A stretch of DNA of 17,717 nt from positions 1 through 17,717 of the forward strand of contig CAVVGE010000027.1 in assembly GCA_963747735.1 (NCBI GenBank). Reading direction: 5' to 3'. Below the pieces are notes generated by a model. It was not told the origin of the DNA. It saw only the letters and a program-made list of their open reading frames with translations, and did no database searches. Of this stretch, positions 7,504 through 13,651 are shown in pieces. Source of the DNA: AP-15 sp963747735. GTDB taxonomy: Bacteria; Pseudomonadota; Alphaproteobacteria; ATCC43930; CGMCC-115725. How positions within the stretch are numbered: the stretch's first letter is position 1; each line of letters starts with the position of its first letter. The position numbers were made by a program, and so were the translations under genes.

Positions 7504-8379
7504 ATGACGATCTCGCTCGAGCTCGCGATCAACGCCGTCATCGCCGGCGTGCTGCTCGGCGGGTTCTACGCCGCGGTGACGGTCGGGGTGACGATCTCGT
7601 TCGGCATGCTCGACATCGTCAACATCGCCCACCCGGCCTTTATCATGCTGGGCTCGTTTGCCGCCTATACCCTGAATTCGAAATTCGGCCTCGATCCGGT
7701 CCTGATCGGGGTCGTGATGCTGCCGGTGTTCTTTCTGATCGGCATGGGGGTTTATCAGGTCTACTATTACAGTTTTGAGCAGCGCAACGAGGAATCGATC
7801 CAAGGCCTCGCCTTTTTCTTTGGGCTGTTGTTTGTCGGCGAGGTGGGGCTGATCCTGGTCTTCGGGGTCGATTACCGCTTTGTCGCCGCCCCCTATATCG
7901 GGCCGAGCCTGCATTTCGGCTTTGTCGAATTGCCGCTGCGCATGCTGGTGCCATTCGTGACGGCGCTGGTCATGATCGCGGCGCTGCAATTGCTGCTCGG
8001 CCGCACCTTTATCGGCCGCGCCATTCTCGCGGTGTCGCAGGATCGCCTCGCGCTGCAGCTGATGGCCGCCGATCCGGGACGGATCAAGCGCATCGCGTTT
8101 GGCATCTCGATCGCCACTGCTTCGGTCGCCGGCGCGCTCTTGATCATTATCCAGCCGGTCGAGCCGTCGATCGGCCGCGATTACATCGGGCGCATCTTCG
8201 CGATATGCGTCCTCGGCGGAATGACGAGCTTTCCCGGCATGGTCGCGGGCGCCATGCTGATCGGCATCGTCGAAAGCCTGACGGCAACCTTTTACGGGCC
8301 GTCCTGGGCACCGGCGGTGGCGTTCGGCTTTCTACTGCTGACCCTCGCCTGGCGCCCGGCCGGTATTCTCGGCCGCTGA
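7504..8379 (+). CDS. livH: Branched-chain amino acid/amide ABC transporter permease, LivH type
   Basis: The protein has 291 residues and about eight hydrophobic segments. LivH-family features include NAVIAGVLLGGFYAAVTVGV near the N-terminus, ISFGMLDIVNIAHPAFIMLG (~30-50), and the cytoplasmic coupling loop GRAILAVSQDRLALQLMAAD before FGISIATASVAGALL. VLGGMTSFPGMVAGAMLIGI near the C-terminus is also typical. It forms the inner-membrane channel with LivM, powered by LivG and LivF encoded downstream. The ATG at 7504 begins the conserved sequence; the open frame continues upstream without similarity. The usual livH-livM adjacency is broken here by a DUF559-bearing unit. Transported substrate (branched-chain amino acid, urea or amide) cannot be read from the sequence, and no binding-protein gene is in view. 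Confidence 0.9.
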   Translation: MTISLELAINAVIAGVLLGGFYAAVTVGVTISFGMLDIVNIAHPAFIMLGSFAAYTLNSKFGLDPVLIGVVMLPVFFLIGMGVYQVYYYSFEQRNEESIQGLAFFFGLLFVGEVGLILVFGVDYRFVAAPYIGPSLHFGFVELPLRMLVPFVTALVMIAALQLLLGRTFIGRAILAVSQDRLALQLMAADPGRIKRIAFGISIATASVAGALLIIIQPVEPSIGRDYIGRIFAICVLGGMTSFPGMVAGAMLIGIVESLTATFYGPSWAPAVAFGFLLLTLAWRPAGILGR

Positions 8380-8401
8380 CGATGATCCAGCAGAGTTATC
8401 G

Positions 8402-8472
8402 CCCCTCTCCCGCCATCATGCGGGAGAGGGTGCCTTTGCCCGGACCTCGGTCCGGGTGGAGGCGGGTGAGGG
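8402..8472. repeat. Left hairpin module of the DUF559 unit
   Basis: An 11-bp stem CCCTCTCCCGC/GCGGGAGAGGG with a 6-nt CATCAT loop (8403-8430) is followed by an 8-bp stem CCCGGACC/GGTCCGGG with a 2-nt TC between arms (8439-8456) and by GGGTGAGGG. It lies 22 nt after the livH stop and 33 nt before the DUF559 start. Confidence 0.85.
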
Positions 8473-8505
8473 CTGAACCGCGGGTCGAAAATCGGGACAT
8501 TAGGC

Positions 8506-8859
8506 ATGAGCGTTCCGCGGCGCCCAAAGCCTCCCACGCGAAACGCACGTTGGCTTCGGCTGAATTCCACCGCCGCCGAACGGCGCCTGTGGTCGGCTCT
8601 ACGCGATCGGCGCTCGTCGCAATACAAGTTTCGGCGGCAGCATCCGATTGGCGGCTTCATTGCCGATTTCGCCTGTACCAGACATGGCTTGGTGATCGAA
8701 ATCGATGGCGGCCAGCATGCGGACAGCGCTGCCGATGCCTGTCGAACGGCCTGGCTGGAACGGCACGGCTGGCAGGTGATCCGGTTTTGGAACAACGATG
8801 TCCTTTCCAATATCGACGGAGTGGTCGAGATCATCTTGTGCATTCTGAGGGCACATTAA
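8506..8859 (+). CDS. DUF559 (Vsr-like, PD-(D/E)XK-fold) endonuclease-domain protein
   Basis: This 117-residue protein matches the DUF559 family throughout: LNSTAAERRLWSALRDRRSS (19-38), YKFRRQHPIGGFIADFACTR (40-59), LVIEIDGGQHAD (62-73) and GWQVIRFWNNDVLSN (88-102). The residues expected of the nuclease fold are present: Glu25, Asp54, Glu65-x-Asp67 and His71. The family is related to Vsr mismatch endonucleases, but its biological role is not established. The gene lies inside the liv operon, between two inverted hairpin modules, so it probably came in as a unit. Because it is co-directional with livH and livM it may be expressed from the liv promoter. No membrane segment or partner methylase gene is present. 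Start at ATG 8506; no strong ribosome binding site is visible. Confidence 0.88.
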   Translation: MSVPRRPKPPTRNARWLRLNSTAAERRLWSALRDRRSSQYKFRRQHPIGGFIADFACTRHGLVIEIDGGQHADSAADACRTAWLERHGWQVIRFWNNDVLSNIDGVVEIILCILRAH

Positions 8860-8860
8860 C

Positions 8861-8919
8861 CCCTCACCCTCCCAGCCTGATGGCTGGGCCCCTCCCTCTC
8901 CCGCGGTGCGGGAGAGGGG
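8861..8919. repeat. Right hairpin module of the DUF559 unit
   Basis: CCCTCACCC is followed by a 7-bp stem CCCAGCC/GGCTGGG (8871-8888) and an 11-bp stem CCCTCTCCCGC/GCGGGAGAGGG with a 3-nt loop (8894-8918). The order is the inverse of the left module. The outer stem ends 23 nt before the livM start and could cause transcriptional polarity. Confidence 0.85.
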
Positions 8920-8941
8920 CTGGCGTCCGGGGTACGCGGAG

Positions 8942-9886
8942 ATGAGCGCTTTCAGGTTTTGGTTGGCGTCGTTTCTGTTCTCGGCGGTCTTCCTGGTGGT
9001 GACGCGGGGGCTGATCGCCAACGAGTATTTCTTTTTCGCGGGCTATGTGGTGCTGCAATACATCGTGCTGGCGACCGCGTGGAATATTCTTGGCGGCTAT
9101 ACCGGCTATACCAATTTCGGCACCGGCGCCTTTTTTGCGATCGGCGCCTACACCTCGGTCGTATTGCACCAGATGAGCGCGGCGCCGCTGCCTGTCATGA
9201 TCGCCGCCGCCGGCGTGATTTCCGGCATGCTCGGTTTTGCGATGGGCTACCTGACCTTGCGACTGAAGGGCGTGTTCTTTGCGATCGCGACGCTCGCCAT
9301 GGCGATCGTGGCGCAGACCTTGATCGTCAACTGGGATTATGTCGGCGGCTCGCGCGGCATCTACATCATCCGGCCGCAGCAGGCGCCGCTCCTTGGCGGC
9401 TATATCCAGTATCTTTATACGCTGATGGTGATCCTGAGCTGGATTGCGGTGGCGATCGCGCGGAGCATCGAGCGCTCGCGGCTCGGCCTCGGCTTGAACG
9501 CGATCCGGGACGACGAGCAGGCGGCCGAAGCGGGCGGCGTGCCGACACTGCGCCTGAAGCTGGTCGCGACCACGCTGAGCGGCGCCCTGATGGGCATGGC
9601 GGGCGCGCCCTTGCCGTATTACGTCACCTATCTCGACCCGACTTCGAGCTTCAACCTGTCCTACGCCGTCAACAGCGTGGCGATGCCGCTGATCGGCGGC
9701 ATGACGAGCTGGGTCGGCCCGGTGATCGGCGCGATCCTCTTGGGGACGATCCAGCAGATCGCCACCGTGACGATCTCCTCGGCGCTCAATCTCTTGATCG
9801 TCGGCCTGCTGCTGATCGCCTTTGTCGTCGTAGCGCCCAACGGGATCGTCGGGCTGGTGCGCGGCTGGCGCGGGAGGCGGCGATGA
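8942..9886 (+). CDS. livM: Branched-chain amino acid/amide ABC transporter permease, LivM type
   Basis: The protein has 314 residues with multiple transmembrane segments. LivM signatures include NILGGYTGYTNFGTGAFFAI (about 48-67), LTLRLKGVFFAIATLAMAIV and the coupling loop GLGLNAIRDDEQAAEAGGVP, followed by LVATTLSGALMGMAGAPL. It pairs with LivH to form the inner-membrane permease. The ATG at 8942 is preferred because a longer in-frame start (8906) would lie in the hairpin repeat. A GGGG lies about 10 nt upstream and GGAG abuts the start. The stop overlaps the livG start by 4 nt (ATGA), so the two are translationally coupled. Confidence 0.9.
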   Translation: MSAFRFWLASFLFSAVFLVVTRGLIANEYFFFAGYVVLQYIVLATAWNILGGYTGYTNFGTGAFFAIGAYTSVVLHQMSAAPLPVMIAAAGVISGMLGFAMGYLTLRLKGVFFAIATLAMAIVAQTLIVNWDYVGGSRGIYIIRPQQAPLLGGYIQYLYTLMVILSWIAVAIARSIERSRLGLGLNAIRDDEQAAEAGGVPTLRLKLVATTLSGALMGMAGAPLPYYVTYLDPTSSFNLSYAVNSVAMPLIGGMTSWVGPVIGAILLGTIQQIATVTISSALNLLIVGLLLIAFVVVAPNGIVGLVRGWRGRRR

Positions 9887-10617
9887 CGGCGCTGCTCGAA
9901 GTCAGCGGGCTCGGCAAGCGCTTTGGCGGTTTTGTCGCGCTCGACGGCATCGATCTCGCAGTGGCATCGGGCGAGCGGCTCGGGCTGATCGGGCCGAACG
10001 GCTCCGGCAAAAGCACGCTCGTCAATTGCTTGACCGGCATCCTGCGTCACGACAGCGGCAATCTCGTCTTTGACGGCCGCCCGATCGACCGCCTGCCGGC
10101 CTACCGCCGCACCCGCCTCGGCCTCGCCCGCAGCTTTCAGCTGCCAAAGCCGTTCCGCAGCCTGAGCCTCCTCGACAATCTGCGTATCCCGCTCTACTAC
10201 ACGGTCAATGCCCGGCATGGGGCGCGCCTTTCCGAGACGGAAATCGGCGCGCGCGGCCGCGCCCTTCTCGATGATGTCGGGCTCGCCGACAAGGCCTCGC
10301 AGCTGCCGCGCGAGCTGACCCAGGTCGAGATGCGCAAGCTCGAATTGGCGCGCGCAGTAGCGAGCGCCCCGCGGCTCCTGTTCGCCGACGAGGCGATGGC
10401 CGGGCTGTCGCCCGCCGAGGTCGAGGAGATCCTGGCGGTGCTGTTTCGGCTCAACGAGGGCGGCATCACGATCGTCCTGATCGAGCACATCATGAGCGCG
10501 GTCATGAGCTTTTCGACCCGGCTCGTCGTGCTCGTCGCCGGCCACAAGATCGCCGACGGTCCGCCCCAGGAAGCGATCCGCAACCCCGAGGTCGAAAGGG
10601 CCTACCTTGGCGAGTAA
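9883..10617 (+). CDS. livG: ABC transporter ATP-binding protein, LivG type
   Basis: The protein has 244 residues. Walker A is GPNGSGKST (~37-45), the Q-loop region is LARSFQLPKPFRSLSLLDNL, Walker B is RLLFADEAMAGLSPAE, and the switch histidine is in VLIEHIMSAVM. The LivG-type insertion between the Q-loop and the signature is present. The signature motif is degenerate: LTQVEMRKLELARA in place of the usual LSxGQxRxLEIARA. This may be a lineage variant, since nearby residues are conserved. It overlaps livM by 4 nt. It energises uptake as a heterodimer with LivF, which here lies 656 nt away beyond a toxin-antitoxin insertion. Confidence 0.88.
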   Translation: MTALLEVSGLGKRFGGFVALDGIDLAVASGERLGLIGPNGSGKSTLVNCLTGILRHDSGNLVFDGRPIDRLPAYRRTRLGLARSFQLPKPFRSLSLLDNLRIPLYYTVNARHGARLSETEIGARGRALLDDVGLADKASQLPRELTQVEMRKLELARAVASAPRLLFADEAMAGLSPAEVEEILAVLFRLNEGGITIVLIEHIMSAVMSFSTRLVVLVAGHKIADGPPQEAIRNPEVERAYLGE

Positions 10618-10706
10618 GCTCGGACGACCGATCATGGAGCCACGGCTCGCGCCGGCGGGTGGCAACCGGTCGAGATGGCCTGACTTGGCTGGAAATCCCA
10701 ACGCGA

Positions 10707-10733
10707 GTCCAAATTCGCCGAGGAAATTCGGAC
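10707..10733. promoter_or_regulatory. Candidate operator of the toxin-antitoxin pair
   Basis: The imperfect inverted repeat GTCCAAATTC (10707-10716) and AAATTCGGAC (10724-10733) matches in 8 of 10 positions. It ends 1 nt before the antitoxin ATG, and GTCCAAA recurs just inside the gene (10741-10747). The likely ribosome binding site GAGGA (10720-10724) lies inside it. This fits autorepression by a ribbon-helix-helix antitoxin; binding is inferred. Confidence 0.5.
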
Positions 10734-10734
10734 G

Positions 10735-11019
10735 ATGACTGTCCAAACAAAGAAGACCATCAGGACCCTGCTGCCAGAGAGCGAGCTGGCCGAGCTCGAC
10801 CGGGTGCGCGAGCGGCAAAGGTTGACTAGGACCGAAGCGGTGCGCGCTGCGATCCGCTGGTACGTCGGGACTGTCGGCTCCTTGCCGCCGGCGGAAGATG
10901 CCACACCCGAGGAGATCGAGGCGATCCGGCGCGGAGAGGAGGAGTTCGCGCGCGGCGAGACCCGGCGGCTTGAAGATGTGCAGCATGAGCCGGGATTGCC
11001 AACTCGGCAGCCGGGCTGA
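10735..11019 (+). CDS. Ribbon-helix-helix (CopG/RelB-type) antitoxin
   Basis: The protein has 94 residues. The N-terminal ~45 residues form a ribbon-helix-helix DNA-binding domain: TIRTLLPESELAELDRVRER, then RLTRTEAVRAAIRWYV. The acidic C-terminal half (DATPEEIEAIRRGEEEFARG, then ETRRLEDVQHEPGLP) is the typical toxin-binding tail. GAGGA at 10720-10724 precedes the ATG, and an inverted repeat overlaps it. The downstream toxin gene begins inside its 3' end (ATG 10985), as is common for such pairs. The module sits between livG and livF, with livG ending 117 nt upstream, and interrupts the ABC operon. With the toxin frame broken, the antitoxin may now be an orphan DNA-binding regulator. Confidence 0.82.
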   Translation: MTVQTKKTIRTLLPESELAELDRVRERQRLTRTEAVRAAIRWYVGTVGSLPPAEDATPEEIEAIRRGEEEFARGETRRLEDVQHEPGLPTRQPG

Positions 11020-11244
11020 GCGAGCGCTCGCGGCTGCCGCCGCCCCGATCAACGGCGCATCAACCGTGCCCGAAATCAGATGACAGGCCAGCCTTTGTCC
11101 GGGGACGTTCTGCCTCTGCGTGGGCCATACCATGGAACATTCCGGCGGCGGGTTGGACCTTGGCGAATCATATTCGCGCTGAAACCGGACACGCGGGTCG
11201 TGCTGATCCACGACATCCTACGGCGCACTTCGGTCACGTATTAG
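10985..11244 (+). pseudogene. RelE/ParE-family toxin broken by a one-base deletion
   Basis: The frame from ATG 10985 reads MSRDCQLGSRAERALAAAAA and then runs out of family sequence. From 11047, one frame over, it continues DQRRINRARNQMTGQPLSGD, then LRGPYHGTFRRRVGPWRIIF and DTRVVLIHDILRRTSVTY, with a stop at 11242-11244. This second part is a textbook RelE-type C-terminus (beta-sheet core R-R-R-V-G-x-W-R-I-I-F and terminal Tyr). Adding one base between 11046 and 11047 (CCCC run, giving Pro-Asp-Gln) joins the two into an 86-residue toxin. The start overlaps the antitoxin gene by 35 nt. It is either an inactivated toxin or a sequencing error in the C run. No single-frame scan would show the complete protein. 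Confidence 0.78.
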
Positions 11245-11273
11245 GATGGTCGACAGCATTGAGAGGATTTGGT

Positions 11274-12005
11274 TTGGCGAGCAGCCTCACGATAACGAAC
11301 CTCGACGCCGGATACGGCTCGGTGCGGGTGCTTGACGGCGTGTCGCTTGAGGTGGCGGCGGGCGAGACCGTGGTGCTGCTCGGCACCAACGGCAACGGCA
11401 AGAGCACCTTGATGAAATGCGTCATGGGCATGCTGCGGCCGAGCGCCGGGTCGATCACCGCGGAGATCGACGGCAAGACGGTCGCCCTCGTCGGCCGCAC
11501 GACCGAGGCGATCGTCGATCTCGGCATTACCCTCGTCCCGGAAGGGCGGCGCCTTTTCCCGAAATTGACCGTCGAGGAGAATTTGCTGCTGGGCGCCTTT
11601 CGGCCGACAGCGCGGGCCGAGATCGGGCGCAACCTCGAGTCTTCCTATATCACTTTCCCGGTGTTGCGTGAGCGGCGGCGCCAGCTCGCCGGCAGCATGT
11701 CGGGCGGCGAGCAGCAGATGCTCGCACTCGCCCGCGCCTTGATGTCGGCGCCCAAGATCCTGCTGATCGACGAGCCCTCGGTCGGCCTCGCACCCGTCTT
11801 GGTCAAGCGCACGATCGACAAGATCCAGGAATTGAAGGAACGGTTTCAGCTGACCGTGCTGATGGCCGAGCAAAACTTCAATCAGGCGGTGCGCATAGCC
11901 GATCGCGGCTATGTCATCGTCCACGGCCGTATCGCATTCGAGGGCCAATCCGCCGACGACCTCAACAATAACGAGCTGGTCCGGAAATTCTATCTGGGAT
12001 TGTGA
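11274..12005 (+). CDS. livF: ABC transporter ATP-binding protein, LivF type
   Basis: The protein has 243 residues from a TTG start: LASSLTITNLDAGYGSVRVL. Walker A is GTNGNGKST, the Q-loop is around GITLVPEGRRLFPKLTVEEN, the signature is MSGGEQQMLALARALMS, and Walker B is ILLIDEPSVGLAP. The LivF trait of a short C-terminus is present (HGRIAFEGQSADDL). It is the second ATPase of the transporter. TTG at 11274 is chosen because GAGAGGA (11261-11267) lies 6 nt before it. The open frame reaches back to 11160, but that stretch overlaps the toxin remnant in another frame and does not look like LivF. The toxin remnant ends 29 nt upstream. Confidence 0.9.
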   Translation: MASSLTITNLDAGYGSVRVLDGVSLEVAAGETVVLLGTNGNGKSTLMKCVMGMLRPSAGSITAEIDGKTVALVGRTTEAIVDLGITLVPEGRRLFPKLTVEENLLLGAFRPTARAEIGRNLESSYITFPVLRERRRQLAGSMSGGEQQMLALARALMSAPKILLIDEPSVGLAPVLVKRTIDKIQELKERFQLTVLMAEQNFNQAVRIADRGYVIVHGRIAFEGQSADDLNNNELVRKFYLGL

Positions 12006-12056
12006 GAGGCCGTTTCGAAATGAATTCCATCGGATCGGCAGCTGACCAATCTTCAT

Positions 12057-12083
12057 CGTCGTTCCCGCGAAAGCGGGAATCCA
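12057..12083 (-). repeat. Family 1 palindromic repeat, copy c
   Basis: The reverse strand reads TGGATTCCCGCTTTCGCG followed by GGAACGACG, a hairpin (TTCCCGC TTTC GCGGGAA). It is a close relative of the copies at 4836, 4943 and 13655. It is 51 nt after livF, on the left side of the IS element and inverted relative to the copy on the right side. Confidence 0.8.
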
Positions 12084-12120
12084 GGGCGGCAAGAGCCGCA
12101 GTGCTCGACCCCCTGTTCAC

Positions 12121-12163
12121 GCCAGAGCCTGCCCCCCTGTTCCCGCCAGGGGCAGGCTCTGGC
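12121..12163. repeat. 43-nt hairpin containing a fourth copy of the 23-24-bp palindromic unit
   Basis: A perfect 15-bp stem, GCCAGAGCCTGCCCC (12121-12135) with GGGGCAGGCTCTGGC (12149-12163), encloses a 13-nt loop. Positions 12135-12158 match the unit found inserted three times in the nearby transposase, with the same CC and CT flanks. No T-run follows, so it is not a canonical terminator, though it could protect the 3' end of the liv mRNA. Confidence 0.8.
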
Positions 12164-12191
12164 TGGAACAGGAGCGCTGGCCTCTGTTGGG

Positions 12192-12203
12192 GTGGACGGC
12201 CCC
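12192..12203 (+). repeat. Left subterminal inverted repeat of the IS
   Basis: GTGGACGGCCCC is the perfect reverse complement of 13640-13651 and lies 62 nt before the transposase start. Confidence 0.8.
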
Positions 12204-12462
12204 CGACGGCATCAGCTGTGCCAGACTGTGGAGTGTTTAAACAACGCAGCCAAGGGAGCCGTCCGATGACGATTATCAGGATTGGGTTGGATACGTCCAA
12301 GCATGTCTTTCAGGCTCACGGTGTCGAGGAGAACGAAGAGCCGGTGTTGCGCCGCCAGCTGCGGCGCGGCGAGATGACGAGGTTTTTCGCCAAGCTGGGG
12401 CCGACTGGGATCGGGCTGGAGGCGTGCGGCGCGGCGCATTACTGGGCGCGGGTGCTGCGCGG

Positions 12463-12522
12463 GCTAGTGTGAACTCTAAATAGTTGTCATCGTCCCAACT
12501 ATCCCCCCAACACCCCCGCTAG
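12463..12522. repeat. 55-bp insertion with GCTAG direct repeats inside the transposase
   Basis: GCTAG occurs at 12463-12467 and 12518-12522. Deleting one copy plus the sequence between restores the expected codons Arg-Gly-Leu-Gly-His-Glu-Val. The insert holds a hairpin, ATAGTTG (12480-12486) and CAACTAT (12496-12502), with a 9-nt loop. It introduces a stop codon and a +1 shift. Confidence 0.75.
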
Positions 12523-12562
12523 GGCACGAGGTGGTGCTGATCCCGCCGCAATACGTCAAACC

Positions 12563-12585
12563 CCCGGCCTGCGCCGGGGCAGGCT
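12563..12585 (+). repeat. 23-bp palindromic unit, insertion A in the transposase
   Basis: The unit starts CCCGGCCTGCGCCGGG and ends GCAGGCT. Its removal joins AAACC to CTATG and restores Lys-Pro-Tyr-Val-Lys, the expected IS110 sequence. CCCGG pairs with CCGGG around CCTGCG. Confidence 0.82.
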
Positions 12586-13147
12586 CTATGTCAAGCGCGG
12601 CAAGAACGATGCGATCGACGCGGCGGCGATCTGCGAGGCGATGAGCCGGCCGGGGATGCGCTTTGTGCCGATCAAGAGCGCCGAGAACCAAGCGGCGCTG
12701 ATGCTGGTCAAGGTGCGCGATCTGTTGGTCAAACAACGCACGATGCTAATCAACGCGATGCGCGGCCATGCCGCCGAGTTTGGCGTGATTGCCGCCAAGG
12801 GGCCGGTCAAGGTGGCCGAGCTGGTACAGCGCGCCCAAGACGACAAGGCCGGCGTGCCGGTGCTGGCACGGGCGCTGTTGCGCGAGCTGGCCGAGCAGCT
12901 CGCCGCGCTCAACGCCAGGCTCGAGGCGATCGATGCCCGGCTCATGGCGTGGCACCGGCACGACCCGCGGAGCCGGCTGCTCGCCTCGATCCCCGGCGTC
13001 GGGCCGGTCGGCGCGGTCAGCTTCGCCCTCAAGGTGCCGGAGCCAAAGCTGTTCCGCTCGGGCCGCCATTTTGCCGCCTGGATCGGCCTGACCCCGAAGG
13101 AGAACGCCACCGGCGGTCGCCGCCGGCCGGGGGCGATCAGCCGCCAA

Positions 13148-13171
13148 AGCCTGCCCCTGGCGAAAGCAGGG
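13148..13171 (-). repeat. 24-bp palindromic unit, insertion B in the transposase (in frame)
   Basis: On the minus strand it starts CCCTGCTTTCGCCAGGGG and ends CAGGCT. Its removal joins Ile-Ser-Arg-Gln to Gly-Asp-Glu-Ser-Leu-Arg, as in the family. On the coding strand it adds eight residues, SLPLAKAG, without a shift. Confidence 0.85.
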
Positions 13172-13251
13172 GGCGACGAGAGCTTGCGCCGACTGCTGGT
13201 GCTCGGCGCCACCACGACGATCCGCTTTGCCAAGCCAGGCAAGACCTCGCC

Positions 13252-13274
13252 CCCTGCTTTCGCGAGGGCAGGCT
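13252..13274 (+). repeat. 23-bp palindromic unit, insertion C in the transposase
   Basis: The unit starts CCCTGCTTTCGCGAGGG and ends CAGGCT. Its removal joins TCGCC to CTGGC and restores Thr-Ser-Pro-Trp-Leu-Leu-Asn. The flanks are the same (CC before, CT after) as for insertion A. Confidence 0.85.
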
Positions 13275-13404
13275 CTGGCTGCTCAACCTGCTGGCGCGCA
13301 AGCCCAAGAAGCTGGCGGCGGTCGCGCTGGCCAACAAAATGGCCCGCATCATCTGGGCCATGCTCGGCAGCGGCGAGCTCTACCGGCAGCCGCAGCCGGT
13401 CTGA

Positions 13405-13639
13405 ACCGCGCCGCCCGCCACCACACCTGGCGCTTGCGAGGACAGCAGCAAGATGGTGATCGGTCAGTCCGAGGATCGGAGCAGCCCGTGGGGTCCTGTG
13501 ATGCTCAGACATCGCTACTCTGTTTGCGACCCGATCCGCGACACCCATCTGGGCCAGCGGCCAACTGCGCCGCGCATACAGGCCGGACATATGACCGCAA
13601 CCGACCAGACCCACCGCGCTGCACCGCCCTTGCGAGACC
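13405..13639 (+). ncRNA. IS1111-type 3' non-coding end, possible bridge RNA region
   Basis: About 235 nt lie between the transposase stop and the right inverted repeat, with no convincing protein-coding content. In IS1111-group elements this end encodes the bridge RNA that pairs with donor and target DNA. That assignment is family knowledge. I did not establish the loops or guides from the sequence, so the exact RNA boundaries are unknown. Confidence 0.35.
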
Positions 13640-13651
13640 GGGGCCGTCCAC
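13640..13651 (-). repeat. Right subterminal inverted repeat of the IS
   Basis: GGGGCCGTCCAC is the perfect reverse complement of 12192-12203. It ends 3 nt before the adjoining family 1 palindromic repeat. Confidence 0.8.

Larger units (their letters stand above)
8402..8919. mobile_element. Candidate mobile unit: DUF559 gene bracketed by mirror-image hairpin modules
   Basis: The outer ends are a perfect 12-bp inverted repeat, CCCCTCTCCCGC (8402-8413) and GCGGGAGAGGGG (8908-8919). Inside each end the order mirrors. On the left there is an outer hairpin (8403-8430), a second hairpin (8439-8456), then GGGTGAGGG (8464-8472). On the right there is CCCTCACCC (8861-8869), a hairpin (8871-8888) and the outer hairpin (8894-8918). 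The DUF559 gene fills the middle. The unit separates livH from livM, which would otherwise lie about 44 nt apart. I see no target-site duplication. Mobility is inference from this symmetry and the placement inside an operon. Confidence 0.6.
12266..13404 (+). pseudogene. IS110-family transposase interrupted by four small insertions
   Basis: The ATG at 12266 follows AAGGGAGCC. It is broken by insertions of 55, 23, 24 and 23 nt (listed separately). Removing them leaves exactly 338 codons, a 337-residue protein of normal IS110 length. The N-terminal RuvC-like DEDD domain shows IGLDTSK (Asp9), GIGLEACGAAHYWAR (Glu52) and KRGKNDAIDAAAI (Asp89, Asp92). The C-terminal Transposase_20 domain shows LLASIPGVGPVGAVSFAL, FAAWIGLTPKEN, and GAISRQ joined to GDESLRRLL, the segment with the catalytic serine. 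The first insertion brings an in-frame stop (12470-12472), so no active transposase can be made. The third insertion, lying just after the serine motif, is in frame; the others shift it. Confidence 0.88.

Noticed and set aside
9661..11211. Long minus-strand open frame (516 codons)
   Set aside because: It is antisense to livM, livG and the toxin-antitoxin pair, all of which have strong family motifs.
11160..11273. Longer LivF starting at TTG 11160
   Set aside because: The first 38 residues do not resemble LivF and overlap the RelE-like C-terminus in another frame. The TTG at 11274 has a good ribosome binding site.
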